Assembly: GCF_010015445.1 (NCBI RefSeq)
Contig: NC_053118.1
Coordinates: forward strand, 10,958,407 to 11,022,406
From: Perca fluviatilis
Taxonomy: Eukaryota > Chordata > Actinopteri > Perciformes > Percidae
Length of the DNA stretch: 64,000 nt
Direction of reading: 5' to 3'
The translations under genes were made by a program, and so were the position numbers. The notes below the pieces were generated by a model. It was given only the letters and a program-made list of their open reading frames with translations, was not told where the DNA came from and searched no databases. Positions 1-11,583 of the stretch are shown piece by piece; position 1 is the stretch's first letter; every line of letters begins with the position of its first letter.

Positions 1-502
1 AAAGATGTCCGCATCCCAGGCGCTAAAGAAAGGCTGGTTGTATTATGAGGCTGGGCAGCGTTTCCTTGAGGTCCAATATTTGACTGGTGGACTTATTGAG
101 CCTGATGTCGAGAGCAGAGTGTCACTAGATGAATCTATCAAGAAGGGCACAATCGATGCCCGCACTGCCCAGAAACTGAGAGACGTCGGTTCTTATTCTA
201 AATACATAACATGTCCTAAAACCAAACTCAAAATCTCCTATAAAGATGTCATGGACAAAAGCATGGTCGAGGAAGGATCTGGCCTAAGGCTTCTGGAGGC
301 CTCCTCACAATCCAGCAAAGGCCTCTACAGTCCCTACAATGTCAGTAACCCTGGATCTGCCTATGGCTCCCGGACTGGCTCAAGGACCGGATCCCGAACA
401 GGCTCCAGGAGAGGCAGCATTGATGCTGGCTCTGGCTTCAGCATGAACTTCTCATCCTCCTCCTTCACATCCTCTTCAACTGGCTACAGCCGCAGATTCT
501 GA
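1..502 (+). CDS. plec: Plectin, last coding exon (C-terminal end, partial)
   Basis: This is the C-terminal end of a plakin cytolinker that binds intermediate filaments. The frame is open through the left edge of the window, so the ATG at position 5 is an internal Met and the exon starts upstream. Visible in order: the end of a plakin-repeat module (LTGGLIEPD, then DARTAQKLRD), a linker with CPKTKLKISYKD, the plectin-type stretch SMVEEGSGLRLLEA, then SKGLYSPYNVS, three GSRT units, GSRRGSIDAGSGFSM, a Ser-rich tail and a final GYSRRF. From memory, the order GSRT-GSRRGS-GSGFSM with a YSRRF-like end matches plectin better than desmoplakin, whose tail is GSRSGSR with an SSIGH end. The SRRGS serine is in a typical basophilic-kinase context. 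The stop is TGA at 500-502. No calponin-homology, plakin or rod parts are in the window. An epithelial dystonin C-terminus is the main alternative. Confidence 0.82.
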   Translation, partial: KMSASQALKKGWLYYEAGQRFLEVQYLTGGLIEPDVESRVSLDESIKKGTIDARTAQKLRDVGSYSKYITCPKTKLKISYKDVMDKSMVEEGSGLRLLEASSQSSKGLYSPYNVSNPGSAYGSRTGSRTGSRTGSRRGSIDAGSGFSMNFSSSSFTSSSTGYSRRF

Positions 503-2730
503 TTAGCTAGTTCTGTTCCTAACAAAAGCCCAAGTGTCTAAGAACCAACAGTAATAGTGCACTTTACAGTTGCATTTCTCAAAGGAAAAATAGTTACAGT
601 AACAGAGAAAATATAATTTATTCATTCTGCCCTGCATGTGGTAACATCAAGAATTGCCTAGGCTATTGATTTTTTTCCCCTATATAACAGGTGTCTAAAC
701 ATGTGCCTCATATATGGAGACATAACCAAGGATTGCTAGATATTACATTATTTTCCTTACTACTAATTACCGAGTCCGATTATATTTTTCAAAGCAAAGC
801 ATGACATTTCTGCTGTTTTTTTAAGTGACTTTATAGTTTTCATTTTACACAAAGTTGTACACTTGTGCTTTCTGAAACTAATATATACTGTATGTATGTC
901 AAAGAGATATTTTTTCAATATTCCTTTGAAATTCAAGGATAGTTGTCTATTTTTTATCTTTTTTCGACAGTACTTAATGAGATATCTACTGTATGTCAAC
1001 TTAGTTGTAACGTTTTTAACAGATTCTAAAATACATAGATGCCTTCACATTTCTGAAAATTTGTATAGAGTATGGACAGATTTTGTTATGTTTGTATGTT
1101 AAATGTTGCCTGGGTAACTATATAACACCCAATAAGAATACACCTGTTAGACACTACAAAATGAGACACTACAGGAATACAACACTGAGATGTGCCAGAA
1201 TTAAAATTACGCAGACCATTCTGAAACCAGTTTCACATCTGTCATTATTTTGTACTTAATGCCCATTTATATTTAGTGGACTTTTACTTCCTTTGGGTTT
1301 ACCATTGTTTTACACACTCCCAAGTTGTAGATTCTTTATATTCACCATCATTCAAGTGTTCCTGGTTAATCCCAAGATGATGTCAGAGTTGATCCTGCTC
1401 ACCCATACGGAACTGCGTCCTGTTATTTTGGTTCTTGTAAGTTGAAATAAGTTTTTTCTATTTTGTTTTGCTGTCTGTTTTCTTCAGTTGACATTGGTCA
1501 CATCTCAGGGCTTGGATTATGCCATTTTGCCCTACCCCACACACTACCATGATGATATCACTAGTAAACTATTTCTATAAAAAAAAAAAAATCTAATTTC
1601 TGCTGATTGACAGTTTTTATGTTTTTTTGCAGCAGCCCCTCAGAATCCAACATATCAGCAAAGATACTCAGATGGCCGGAGCATACGATCCCCTCAACTT
1701 GGATGGATTTGTGAGTCCATGTCATCCTCACGTAGTTTTACAGGTACAGTGTATAACTGTTTTTAAAAACATCATGTCATGATCATTTCATTTGCACAAA
1801 CATTAAGCTACTTTCCATCATGCATTTGCAGGTTTTATTTAAGTTGTATTTTTTTCTCGCTGCATGGTTTGGTTTATTTTGATTTTAATGCATAGTTATT
1901 TTTCTTTTATTTCTAGATCTACCATTGAGTATTTCCTTTCTTCCATTGCACATCACATTTGAAGAAAGCTGAGGCTGAGTCAACCTGACACCATCTTGGG
2001 ATACCTTTCTTGGAACACTCTTCATTCATTACTTTTTTTCATATATTTATTACTTGAACCCTAATAGTGTTGTAATGTTTTAGAGAACACTCCCCAATCA
2101 TACACACGTCTGCATTTGTATTCTTCCATTTAAATTGGCGTTAACTGTGGTGGTAGAGCAGCACATCTTCCTTTAGCTGCTCTTAAAAGTCCTCTCAGTA
2201 TATTTTTGTATTATCTCTCAGTAAATTCAGTCCTACCAAAGTGCTAAAACGATACATTTGGATAAGATATATTTGACACAGCACCACATTGCATGAATGT
2301 ATGTATTATATCAAATTAATTCATTTCAGTTGACATTTTGCCACATTTTCTTTTGCAAACTGAAAAAGAGCCTAACGATTTATTTTGCTTTATTTTTCCG
2401 CAGAAAGTATTTCTGTTATGTATCTCTAATGTGTTTTACCTCTGTAAATGTTTTTATTTTGTTTTCATCAAGTTTTTGATATATAATGAATTTGCCTTGC
2501 ATGTTTCACTAACTTTACAAACAAGTTTTTTTGGGGGGGGAAATGGTGATGTAAAATATAGACAACTGCAGATGTCACTGATTTTAAGTTTAAGAATATA
2601 TCAGTTCACAAACTAACTGGTTTGTTTTGCTTATGGGGCAGATTTTGCTTTGATGTGGTGAGTGGATTCTGTTGTATGTTCTGAACATTAACGCTATTTT
2701 GTAAATAAATATGCTCTGAAAAGGCCCTAT
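503..2730 (+). other. plec: 3' UTR of the plectin gene with poly(A) signal
   Basis: AT-rich non-coding sequence follows the stop codon. The first canonical AATAAA I find is at 2704-2709, so cleavage is expected near 2,725-2,730, giving a UTR of about 2.2 kb. A short purine-poor region with an A13 run at 1578-1590 precedes a possible splice acceptor at 1631-1632, described separately. No other gene is visible here. The 3' limit is inferred only from the poly(A) signal. Confidence 0.6.
1633..1972 (+). other. Candidate alternative C-terminal exon pair (1633-1743 and 1917-1972)
   Basis: Inside the presumed plectin 3' UTR there is a T-rich tract and AG at 1631-1632, an open stretch of 111 bases (phase 1 to phase 1), a donor GTACAG at 1744, and a second acceptor (T-rich, then CTAG) at 1915-1916. 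The second piece joins in frame and ends in TGA at 1970-1972. The joined peptide contains APQNPTYQQRYSDGRSIRS and ends in HITFEES. A weak donor (GTAACC) at 345-350 inside the plectin exon has the matching phase. Splicing there would remove the GSR tail and replace it with this peptide. I recognise no domain. It may be chance, because the open length is short and the upstream donor is poor. Confidence 0.25.
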
Positions 2731-3493
2731 TGTCATTCATACATCAATACACATACATCTGAAGCAAATTTAAGAGTGGAATGTTTTTTAGTGCTGCTTT
2801 CTTAAATTAAATAGGAACACTAATGACAATGAAAATAAGGCACTTCACATAATGCCTATTTTCCATCTCTCCATGTTAAAGCACAATGGAAGAACAGTTG
2901 TAGAGCTTGTTCTATATTTTAATATATGAGAAATATAGAAATATAAGTAATAGCTGAATGTCTTGCACATAGTGTATATGAAGGGTGATACCATTATTTT
3001 ACAATGTTTACCTTCTTTACCACTGCCTCTGTTGCTATTGATTAAATAGGTTTAATCATGCTTTGTGGTATTAATCTTCCCTCTGGAAAAAATCAGTAGT
3101 TGGCCACATGAGGGCAGTGTTATTCTGACGTACACTCACCCCCAAGAAAGCAAGTTAATCAGGTGAAACACAGCTACTTAGTCCAACACCTGCTCTACAA
3201 GTGATAATGTTATGAACCCACTGAGGTCTATGCCTGCTCTTATGATTCAGTATTTGTTGATCAATGAGGGTGTGGCTAGGTATTTGAAGGCTGATGATTA
3301 TAGAATACTATCTACTTAATACATGTTTTAGGTCCCCTTAAAAAATGGCCTGATGAGGGTGTAAAATACCCTGAATCACTATTTAAATCATTAGAAATCT
3401 CCTCTCCATTGAACATTACTTGTATGCTTGTGAATTGACACCCTGTTCCTTCGTACCAGAGATGCATATTTTTGCTCTTTGTGCCAACATTAG

Positions 3494-3631
3494 CCACTAG
3501 GTTTAATGGAGGAGCCTGCCAACAGAAGAAACGGGGCATTCACCTCCCAGAATTCTTCACTCAGCTCCCTTGACTACTCTGATCTGACCCTTTCCCTCCC
3601 AGCTCTCCCCGCAGAGGCTGTAAACAGGGAG
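3494..3631 (+). CDS. Candidate linker exon between plectin tail and spectrin rod
   Basis: Acceptor AG at 3492-3493 follows a T-rich tract, and a strong donor GTAAGA starts at 3632. The 138 bases are open in phase 0 and encode about 46 residues, including MEEPANRRNGAF and the Ser/Leu-rich NSSLSSLDYSDLTLSLPALP. The in-frame TAG at 3491-3493 lies just before the exon, so this frame is coding only if spliced. The end phase (0) fits the next candidate exon at 3803. No domain is recognised; it reads like a disordered Ser-rich linker of the kind found beside spectrin rods. It could also be an alternative first exon, since Met is the fifth codon. Confidence 0.5.
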
Positions 3632-3802
3632 GTAAGACCACAGAGAAGAGAGGTTACAAACACATCACCATATCCTGCAGTAATGAACTGTTGTTTAAAC
3701 ACTCTCAGCTCAAGCATCTGGAAATGCTAAATACAAGTCGGAAAAACACAAGAACAGATCTCTTTTTTTTTTTCTTCTTCTTCTTCCAATGGTCTATTGC
3801 AG

Positions 3803-3861
3803 GATCAAGGAAGTTCTTTGTTTGAATCACCAACACCTACATCACAGGATCAGAGATATGG
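3803..3861 (+). CDS. Candidate linker exon
   Basis: A long pyrimidine tract (T10 and CTT repeats) ends at AG 3801-3802, and the donor GTATGC starts at 3862. The 59 bases begin in phase 0 and encode DQGSSLFESPTPTSQDQRY plus two bases of a Gly codon. The single G at 4781 completes that codon. The peptide is acidic and Ser/Pro-rich with no domain. Support comes from the splice sites plus exact phase agreement on both sides, not from any recognised homologue. Confidence 0.5.
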
Positions 3862-4290
3862 GTATGCTAAAGTTTAAGATTATCATTCATTCTTCTTGAC
3901 TTAACTTGTGTATTTAAGTAAGTGCTAAATAAATAATAAAATTTAAATACTCAACCTTAAAGAAATATTAAGAGCAGTTTTGGATTATGACCAATGTAAG
4001 CACTAAACGTTCATCACACATGTAGATATTTTTGAATTGAACTTATTTTACATTTGAAGCAAATACTGTAATCCAAGTGAGACCTGTCTGATTGAAAGTG
4101 GCCACCAACGGTCAGATTAAAAGGAAACACGCAGCCTGTGACGGCAGTTGAATCAATTGTATCAGCTTTGTAGACCGGTGTGCCAGCAACACAAAGACAG
4201 AGCTATGAATTGTGAAGTGAGCACACAGTGTAAAACATCTAATTGAAACATACTGAAACAACAAAAACTAAGGTTTCAGCCCAGTGGCCA

Positions 4291-4308
4291 GAGAGAGAGA
4301 GAGAGAGA
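4291..4308. repeat. AG microsatellite
   Basis: A short run of AG units lies in the intron-like sequence between the 3,803 and 4,781 exons. Confidence 0.85.
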
Positions 4309-4780
4309 GCACATGCCTCCCTAATGAGATATTTGTCTATGCTCTGGTTATAGTGTCCTTTGATAAGAACAGTACTTATTGAAGGCTTTGTTTTACCTCT
4401 TCCTGCTGTTGTACATGTCATGACTTTGCTTTTGTGCCTGTTCCCACCATTATCTGCTTCCTGTCATCACAAGCATTCCAATTTCAACAGTATAGTAGGC
4501 ATTTGTATTCAGAGTCCTACAGTTATTTCACAAATGCACCGTATCACTATGAATGCAATGCCAATAATATAACTCAGCGCTATGCTGCCCATAATATGAC
4601 ACAACTAACCAAAAATATATGGATACATTACAGCAAAACATATTACCGATTTATCTCTATACAAACAAATTAATAATACGGCAGTAATTAACATTTCACT
4701 GACTAAACGTTTAGGATATTGGATTGTAAAATATGATTCCTATAACTCTTTACACTTCACATTGCTCCTCTCTGTTTTAG

Positions 4781-4892
4781 GAGGGATGTGGAGGACTTGA
4801 GTCAATGGCAGTGTGAGTTCAGGGGTCAAATCATAGCACTGAGACAGTGGCTGAAGAGCATGGAGATGCGGCTGCCTCCTCCGGACCCCAGG
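4781..4892 (+). CDS. Candidate exon: start of a spectrin-repeat-like helix
   Basis: Acceptor TTTTAG ends at 4780 and donor GTTAGT starts at 4893. The exon encodes RDVEDLSQWQCEFRGQ and then ALRQWLKSMEMRLPPPDPR. The pattern Q-W-L-x(3)-E-x(2)-L is the usual first-helix signature of spectrin repeats. The exon ends in phase 0, the same phase in which the exon at 19,172 begins. So a transcript skipping the 18.3 kb first exon could run 3494, 3803, 4781, 19172 without breaking frame. These exons may therefore be the 5' link of a long spectraplakin form. No further exon is visible between 4,893 and the promoter region at 14.5 kb. Confidence 0.55.
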
Positions 4893-5245
4893 GTTAGTTG
4901 GGTTTACTGTCTGTCTGCCTTCTGTTGTCTCTTTACCTTTTTCTGTTTCACTGTATCCCATGTTAAAGTTGTCATGTTAAAGTAGCATGTGTTTCATCAG
5001 ATCCTCCACCTGAGGTGACATTACTTTTTTTTTTTTCCCACAGCAAATGTTTAAGTTACTGAATATTATAAGGCATCAGTCACTTCAGTCTAAAAACATC
5101 AGAATTAGAAAAACAGAAGCTTGTTTTTATCATATTTTCTTATTATATTGTATTTTTTCTTGTACAATGTGTAGTATACAAAGGCAGTTTTACACTGTGC
5201 ATCCTGCCTATGTGAAAAGAAATCCATCTGTCATGTCACTGCTCT

Positions 5246-5247
<2 letters not shown>

Positions 5248-5294
<47 letters not shown>
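5248..5294. repeat. TC microsatellite
   Basis: A nearly perfect TC dinucleotide tract is followed by a degenerate continuation to about 5,305. Confidence 0.95.
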
Positions 5295-5301
<7 letters not shown>

Positions 5302-5399
5302 GTCCTTCAACCACAGTTGTTCTGAAGGCTACAAAGACACTTGTGGGGCCCTATGTTCTCATCACACTGAGAAACAATGCAACAATATTGCATCTAGGC

Positions 5400-6060
5400 C
5401 TCTAAAGCAAAGCTAGTGGCTCTCTACTTTGGCACAGCCGTGCTTAAAGCTGAATGCTAACGTCAGCATGCTAACATGTTCCCACTTACAATGCTAGCAT
5501 GCTGATGCTAAGCAGGTGTTATGTTTACTATGTTCACCATCTTAGTTTTGCGTGTTAGCATGCTAATATAAATATATATCAAGTAAAGTGTTAGAAAAAT
5601 CAAATATTGACTTGAAAATGGTGCTAGAAAAGTGTATCATGTGCAGAACATAAATGCCTACAACATTTCATGGCAATATAGTTGAAAGACATTGCACTCG
5701 AAAACTGCAAATGTCAACCTCATGGTAGCGCTATTTGATAAGTCAGGGGATCAATAAAATCAGTGTTCTACATCCTCTGGGGACCATGGGGCAAGTCATC
5801 TACTAGTTGTTGAGATATTCCCTTCTGGGCCAAAGTGGTAGACTAACGAAAGACACTTGCTAGCATGGCTAAAAAAAGGATTACAATGGCCCATTGTGAG
5901 GTAAGACAGTGAACAAACAGACTGAAAATGCTCCACTTGAAGATGGTTTAAATCTTGCACAGTGAAAAGAACGTGCACTACCACATGTCGGTTCAACTAT
6001 TGCGTGGGCAGTGAGGAACCTGAATGTGACTCCAAATGTAGTCAGTGAGTTGTGTTCAAT
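5400..6060. repeat. Dispersed fish repeat with GCTAGCATGCTAA motifs
   Basis: The palindromic GTTAGCATGCTAA-type words occur several times here. They recur with similar flanks (mention of a price-like GGGACCATGGGGCAAG block aside) at about 12,960-13,060 and 53,850-54,180. Orientation here appears opposite to the 53.85 kb copy. No coding capacity is seen. The family is not identified by name; boundaries are approximate. Confidence 0.55.
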
Positions 6061-8566
6061 GTCATTCATATAATCCACCGTTCCCATGGTGCAGGGCAAG
6101 CATGCGTAACAGAGATGCTTTAGAATCCATGTGCTGGGAGAAAAATGCTGTCTAATGCTTTATCTTACATATGATTTACTGTACCTGTGATGGAATTACT
6201 GCATTTATGAAAATGCGTATTAACCATAATCATTAGAATAGTTTTTTCTTCTAATGTTTTTCCTATGAAGTCTCTCTGTACCTATAGCATGTATGTATTG
6301 TATTAGCTACTGCAACATCCTACTTTCCCGGTGGAGATCAGTACAGATTGAGATCTTATGTCATTTTAACAGTAACTGGCACCTGTAAAGATTATCTGAC
6401 ATGTTCTGATAAAAGAGCAAATAGGAAAATTAACCAATGAGTCATGCTAGTGAGTATAAAAACACTGAAGTTAATTGAGCATTATGGAAAAGAGGAAAGG
6501 GATTGTGGAGTCCGACATACTCAGACGGATACTGAGGTGGTCCTCCTCCACTCCTGCCGAGAAACTTCTTTAGGCCACAGGGAGACAGAGGGGTTGGGGA
6601 ATCAGGCTCCATTGTGCCTGGCCTGGACAGCCAGGCTAGAGAAGTGCTTGGCACTGGAGGCCCTCTGCACACATGAGCACACACGCTGAAAAGACATTAG
6701 ACTCAGATGCGAGGAAGGGGCAAGGGGACAGAAAAAAAGAAAAGCAGGATCTTTATGGTAAGAGCACTCAGATCTGACTATGGAGGCATTTATTGAACAC
6801 CAACTGTAGATTTTGCCATACAACCATTTATACCAATATTTGTACAGTGATTTGTCAGTCAAAGCTGCAGCCAGAATTTTTTTTTTTTTACCAGTTGGGT
6901 TAAAAATCTCTGGGCAATTTTGTGCTGAGTACTTTGATGAATGACAAGCATGAATAGCAAATACAACTTTGATCAAAATAGTATTTTGATTTATGCAAAT
7001 TTGTGGTCACAGTAGGTCAGCTAACAAGCTAACCTTAGCACTAGCATTGCTAATGTCAACTACTTCATCTCCCCATGGCCCTTTTCCTATCAGTCTAATT
7101 AGTCATTAAACCTGTTGTGCTTACGTTCCTCCCATCATGTCTAACTCAACCAATCAGATTAATCTCCAAAGCAGCTCTGTCTGTGATACATGTTTGCGTT
7201 ACTAAAACTCTGATTTTGCTGATTGGATATTGTTAATTTATACAATGGACCAATTCAGCCTTTAGATAAGAAACATTTCCATTGAGCTTAATTACGTGAT
7301 GAAGCTCCGCAGTGCAGCGAGATGGTGAGGTAATAATTTATTTAAATATCCTTAGTGAAGGATGACTGCACCTTCTTCAATGAACTGTGAATCAATTACA
7401 CAAAGGGATTGAAAGGGTTTGTTGTTTGTATTGTTATAGTAAAAATAGTTTTTGGCTGATTTAGTTTTATGGTCTATTGAAGTAGATGTGTTCCATAGTC
7501 CTGACTGAATGTCTGAGCCACTAATTGATTGTATGGTCAAAAAGGCCAATGAGACAAAATACGATCTGTTTGAACCCGAATGACCCCTTTGCAGGAACTT
7601 ACTGACTACCATCTACCGTATTATTGAGAAAACATTCTTCAACGTAGGACGCTCTTAGTTAAAAAAAAAATTTCCCTGGGGACTGACGTGTGAGATGCAC
7701 AGGCATGTCTTATCACGTCATGAAAGCCCAAACGCTTTGGAGAGCTGTAGTGTGACCCCCAATGAAAGTGTGTAAAGTAAGGGGGTGTATTTTTTTTTAC
7801 CTCCGCAATGCCTTTATCATACTGCATCCGACCTTAGTCCTTTGTCATGGTAATGCTGTTAGTCTACTGCACTGCTGGTTTAAGTCTGGGCCTGAGGGAC
7901 TCGTTAGTTAGCTGGATGAATGCGGGCAGCCCCCCCACATACAGACCTTCTACAATACACAGGAGAGAGACACACACACACACCTGCTCCTTAACACAAG
8001 GCATGCACTGGCACATCTTAAACTGTTTTTCCCATAAATACTGGGATACACCTTACGGACCACGAAAGCCTAAATATGAAAAGAGATTAGACCAAGAACT
8101 CAAAGAACAAATCATCAGTTCACTAATGATCAAATTTGTGGGTTTGCATAATTTGCTACAAAACGTTGAAGTTAGCTAATACAAACAAATGTTAAAATAT
8201 ACTACATCAGATCAGGATACTTAGATTACACTTGACATTTCATCTGATATCACAGTAGCTCTTCCACAAGGTCTATTCAGTAGCTGCTCTGAAGCTTTCA
8301 ATCGTATCACACGATCTGCTTCCTCAGCAGATGGAGTTGCCCTTTAGGATTTATTTAACAAAGGACCAACTTACGGAAGATTGGGTGATACAATCGAAAG
8401 CTCCAAAAGAGCTCCAAAAGATTTTATTCAGCTATTTTTCTCAGACAAAGTCACATGAAATCACCTCGTCACTGTTTAATATTTGTAAGATAGAGATATT
8501 AAACAGACAGACGTAAAGGGTGACCAATAGCAATGATTTACTATAGCCACAACCAATTCACTACCC

Positions 8567-9124
8567 AACCCGTTCTCACTCCCAACTCGTAAAATACTGA
8601 TCAGCGTCAGATACCGGCGAAAAAAATCACCCTTTAGCGTCTGTATGGAGCGCACCGGGCATAACAGCAGCTCGACTGCGGCGCTGTAAGATGACGTAGT
8701 ATAAAGAGCGACAACGGTAGCGAGTAGTATGAAAGACCAAACATTTGTAAATGGAGGTTGGTTGGGGTGGTGGATGGGTCAAACAACACATGACTTTCAC
8801 ACAAAGGACCGGGTTTCATGTCTCGCACGTGTCCCGGGTGTCACCGAAACGTACATTTTGTAACGTCACCCACAAACTTTTCCTAACTCTTAGTGTCTCG
8901 TTCTTGTGCCGCATGTGAGTTTAACTTACGTCCTGAACCAGAGTGTCAAAAAGTGATGCTGACCCAGAGCGTCATGAAGTGACGCCAAGAGTCCCAAAAC
9001 GAGCGTGTCAAAAGTCGACGCCAAGGGGCTAGCTGCTACAGGAGCTGCTCTTTGCGTCAGCAACAAACGCCAAAGGCACCTGACCAAGCGTTGCTTTTTG
9101 ACGCGCTGGGAGTGAGAATGTGTT
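8567..9124. mobile_element. Inverted-repeat non-autonomous DNA transposon
   Basis: The left end carries CGTTCTCACTCCCAACTCGT. The right end at about 9,100-9,124 carries ACGCGCTGGGAGTGAGAATG, its imperfect reverse complement. The interior is CG-rich compared with the surroundings, has repeated GTGACGC/AGCGTC words, and has no transposase frame. This is a MITE-type element about 0.56 kb long. Confidence 0.7.
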
Positions 9125-11583
9125 GCACTACCAGCTACGATGAGCCAAGTGGTATTGACACAAATGCAAACTTGACCAGAGACCGGCAGTATTGTGCGCA
9201 TGAAATCCTTACACATCTGAGTAATAGGGAAATTAGGATGTCTTTTGATAGCAATTTTAACTTCCTTTTTACATTGTGTTAAAATAGTATGACAATGACA
9301 AGTCAAAATGACATCTCTTCGCTTTAGGTTAAGGTCAAAATATCTTTCTGCTTCCTTGCCCCCCTGCTAGTGAGGATCTTCTGGATAAAGGCTCTCTCTG
9401 TTGAGGTTTCTGCTGCATCCCAAATACGACTTGTATACACACGTTATAAACAGGCCCCAGGAAGAGGGGGGAGAGATCACAGCCTATTATCCTCTCCTCT
9501 CTGTTTCTGACAGCCAGCAAACACCATCCCTGCTCTCTGACGCTGTCATAACCTTAAAGGACAAAAAAAGTGGGGCTTGTTTTCGTTGCTGTGAATCACC
9601 TACAAGACAAATGAATAATGCCCAGATGGCGGTAAAGTAAACGCGTTTATTCTACAGAGTTGAGTTAAATGTTATATTCAGTTGAGTTTTCCTCTATCTT
9701 GGCCTGTCAAATTGATTTTCATCTTATAGCACTTTAGGTAATCTCTCCCATAAGAGATTCTTTAATTCACACACTTTATCAGGGTTAATGGCAATGTGGG
9801 GCCTCTTCCTTTATTGCCCCTGTTTTCCTGTGCTCAACGGAAAATGTGGACTCATGGCTGTAAATCCTCTCTTCCTGGGAGCCGTTGAATCGAATGCAGA
9901 GCTGATGATGAGTTGAGCTCTTCTATCCCAAAGTGGCTAAATCTTGTCTCACACATGGCTGTGATTTCCAGCATCCAGGCAGCCCAGCAGGGTCCAGGCA
10001 ACCCAGTGGGGAAGCCCTTCAGCCTTTCATCCACTTTTCTTGGAAGCAACCTCTGTTGGTGATAAATGACAGTGTGCATGCTGAATGGTGCTTCTGGTTT
10101 GACCCTTAAAAGGGACCCCCTCTTTTTTCATTTCTCATGAAGAAGGCTAATTACCATGTTCTGTAGAGGAGCCATTCAATTTGAAGGCAGCAGAGGTTGA
10201 GATAGCAGAGGAGGGGGAAAACAAGCCTGTAAAATTCATCAATTTCCATCCAAGATCAAATGTAGGCTCCCGTTGGACGCTAATTTGGAATTACATTAAT
10301 TTTGGAAACTCACTTTATTCCATCTCCCAACCGTTGTCTACTCCATTAACGCACGTATTTTGGAAGGATGAGGGCTGCTGACGGAAAGATTAGCTTTTTT
10401 TCTTGCAGCCAGTAGCAGCTTATTGCATCAGCGTGCCAGCTGCTCTTTAACCACATCAGCTCGTCTTTTTAAGAACTGTGTGCAAGGCTCTATGTGCACC
10501 TACCATGAAATGGAGAGGAGAGATTTTTGGCAAAATCATTTAATTAGTACAGAGGGGACTGGAGGATGCTGAAAGCTGGGATCAGGTGTCATGGTTTGAC
10601 AACAATGTCCTCCTGGAAAAAGTAGTGCCTCATCACTGCCAGCTCCTTTCAGACAAAGAAAGGGGGGTCGGAGAATGTGGGCCTTACTTGCTCATTAAAC
10701 AGCTAAAGACATTAGCTCTCCAAGTGACCCAAAGAAACAGCTATGTTTGTGTGTGTGCATTTTATTTTATTTTATTTTTTTTACAGTTTACCAGTCTGAG
10801 CTGTTTCTTTTCAGCTAACAGGGTTCATCATGTATGCCTGAATTGTTTTTTGTACTACTGTACATCTCCAAGGTTGTGAGATACAGGATATCTTTTGTAG
10901 CATAATCAAGGGGAGACTGGGAACTCTTACATCAGCACTATAGTACTCAGGGCTTAATAACTTGACCCCACAGGTGTCATTCTATTTAATTCACCCTCTC
11001 TCTCTCTCTCGACCACAGTGACAGGCATTTTCAGTTTTCGTTTTTCTTCTTTTTTATCGGTATTTGCATGAATTAAGGCTGGAGGAGGGTGGGGGTAAAA
11101 AATGGGACAGTAATGTAAGGAGCAGAGGATAGCTCTGAAAACCTGAATCAGCTTCAAAGCAACATTAATAGCCTATTTTCACCAGCAGCAGTATCCTTAG
11201 TGCCAATTCATTGAGGTTTTGAATGTTATTGAATGAACAGGGACACTAAAATTATACTGTTTTAAAATAGGTAATATTGATTGATTTTTTTTAATTATTA
11301 GTTGGGCGCTTTGTGTGACAACTGGTAGAAAATGTTCTCAACACCCACATGTAATTATTAAAATCTTAACTTTGACTAATCATAGCTAAGCCTCATCACA
11401 TCCACATTCAACTGACTAAGAAAAAGTGCCTTGTTTTATGATTGTTTTGTAACAATAGCAGCATGTTTGTAGGGTAGGCATTATGATCCAGACTGAAATA
11501 TCTAAATAACTATTGGATGGGTTGTCATACAAACTTTGTTCATACATTTGTGGTCCCCAGAGGATCAACCACTTTGCTCAGAC

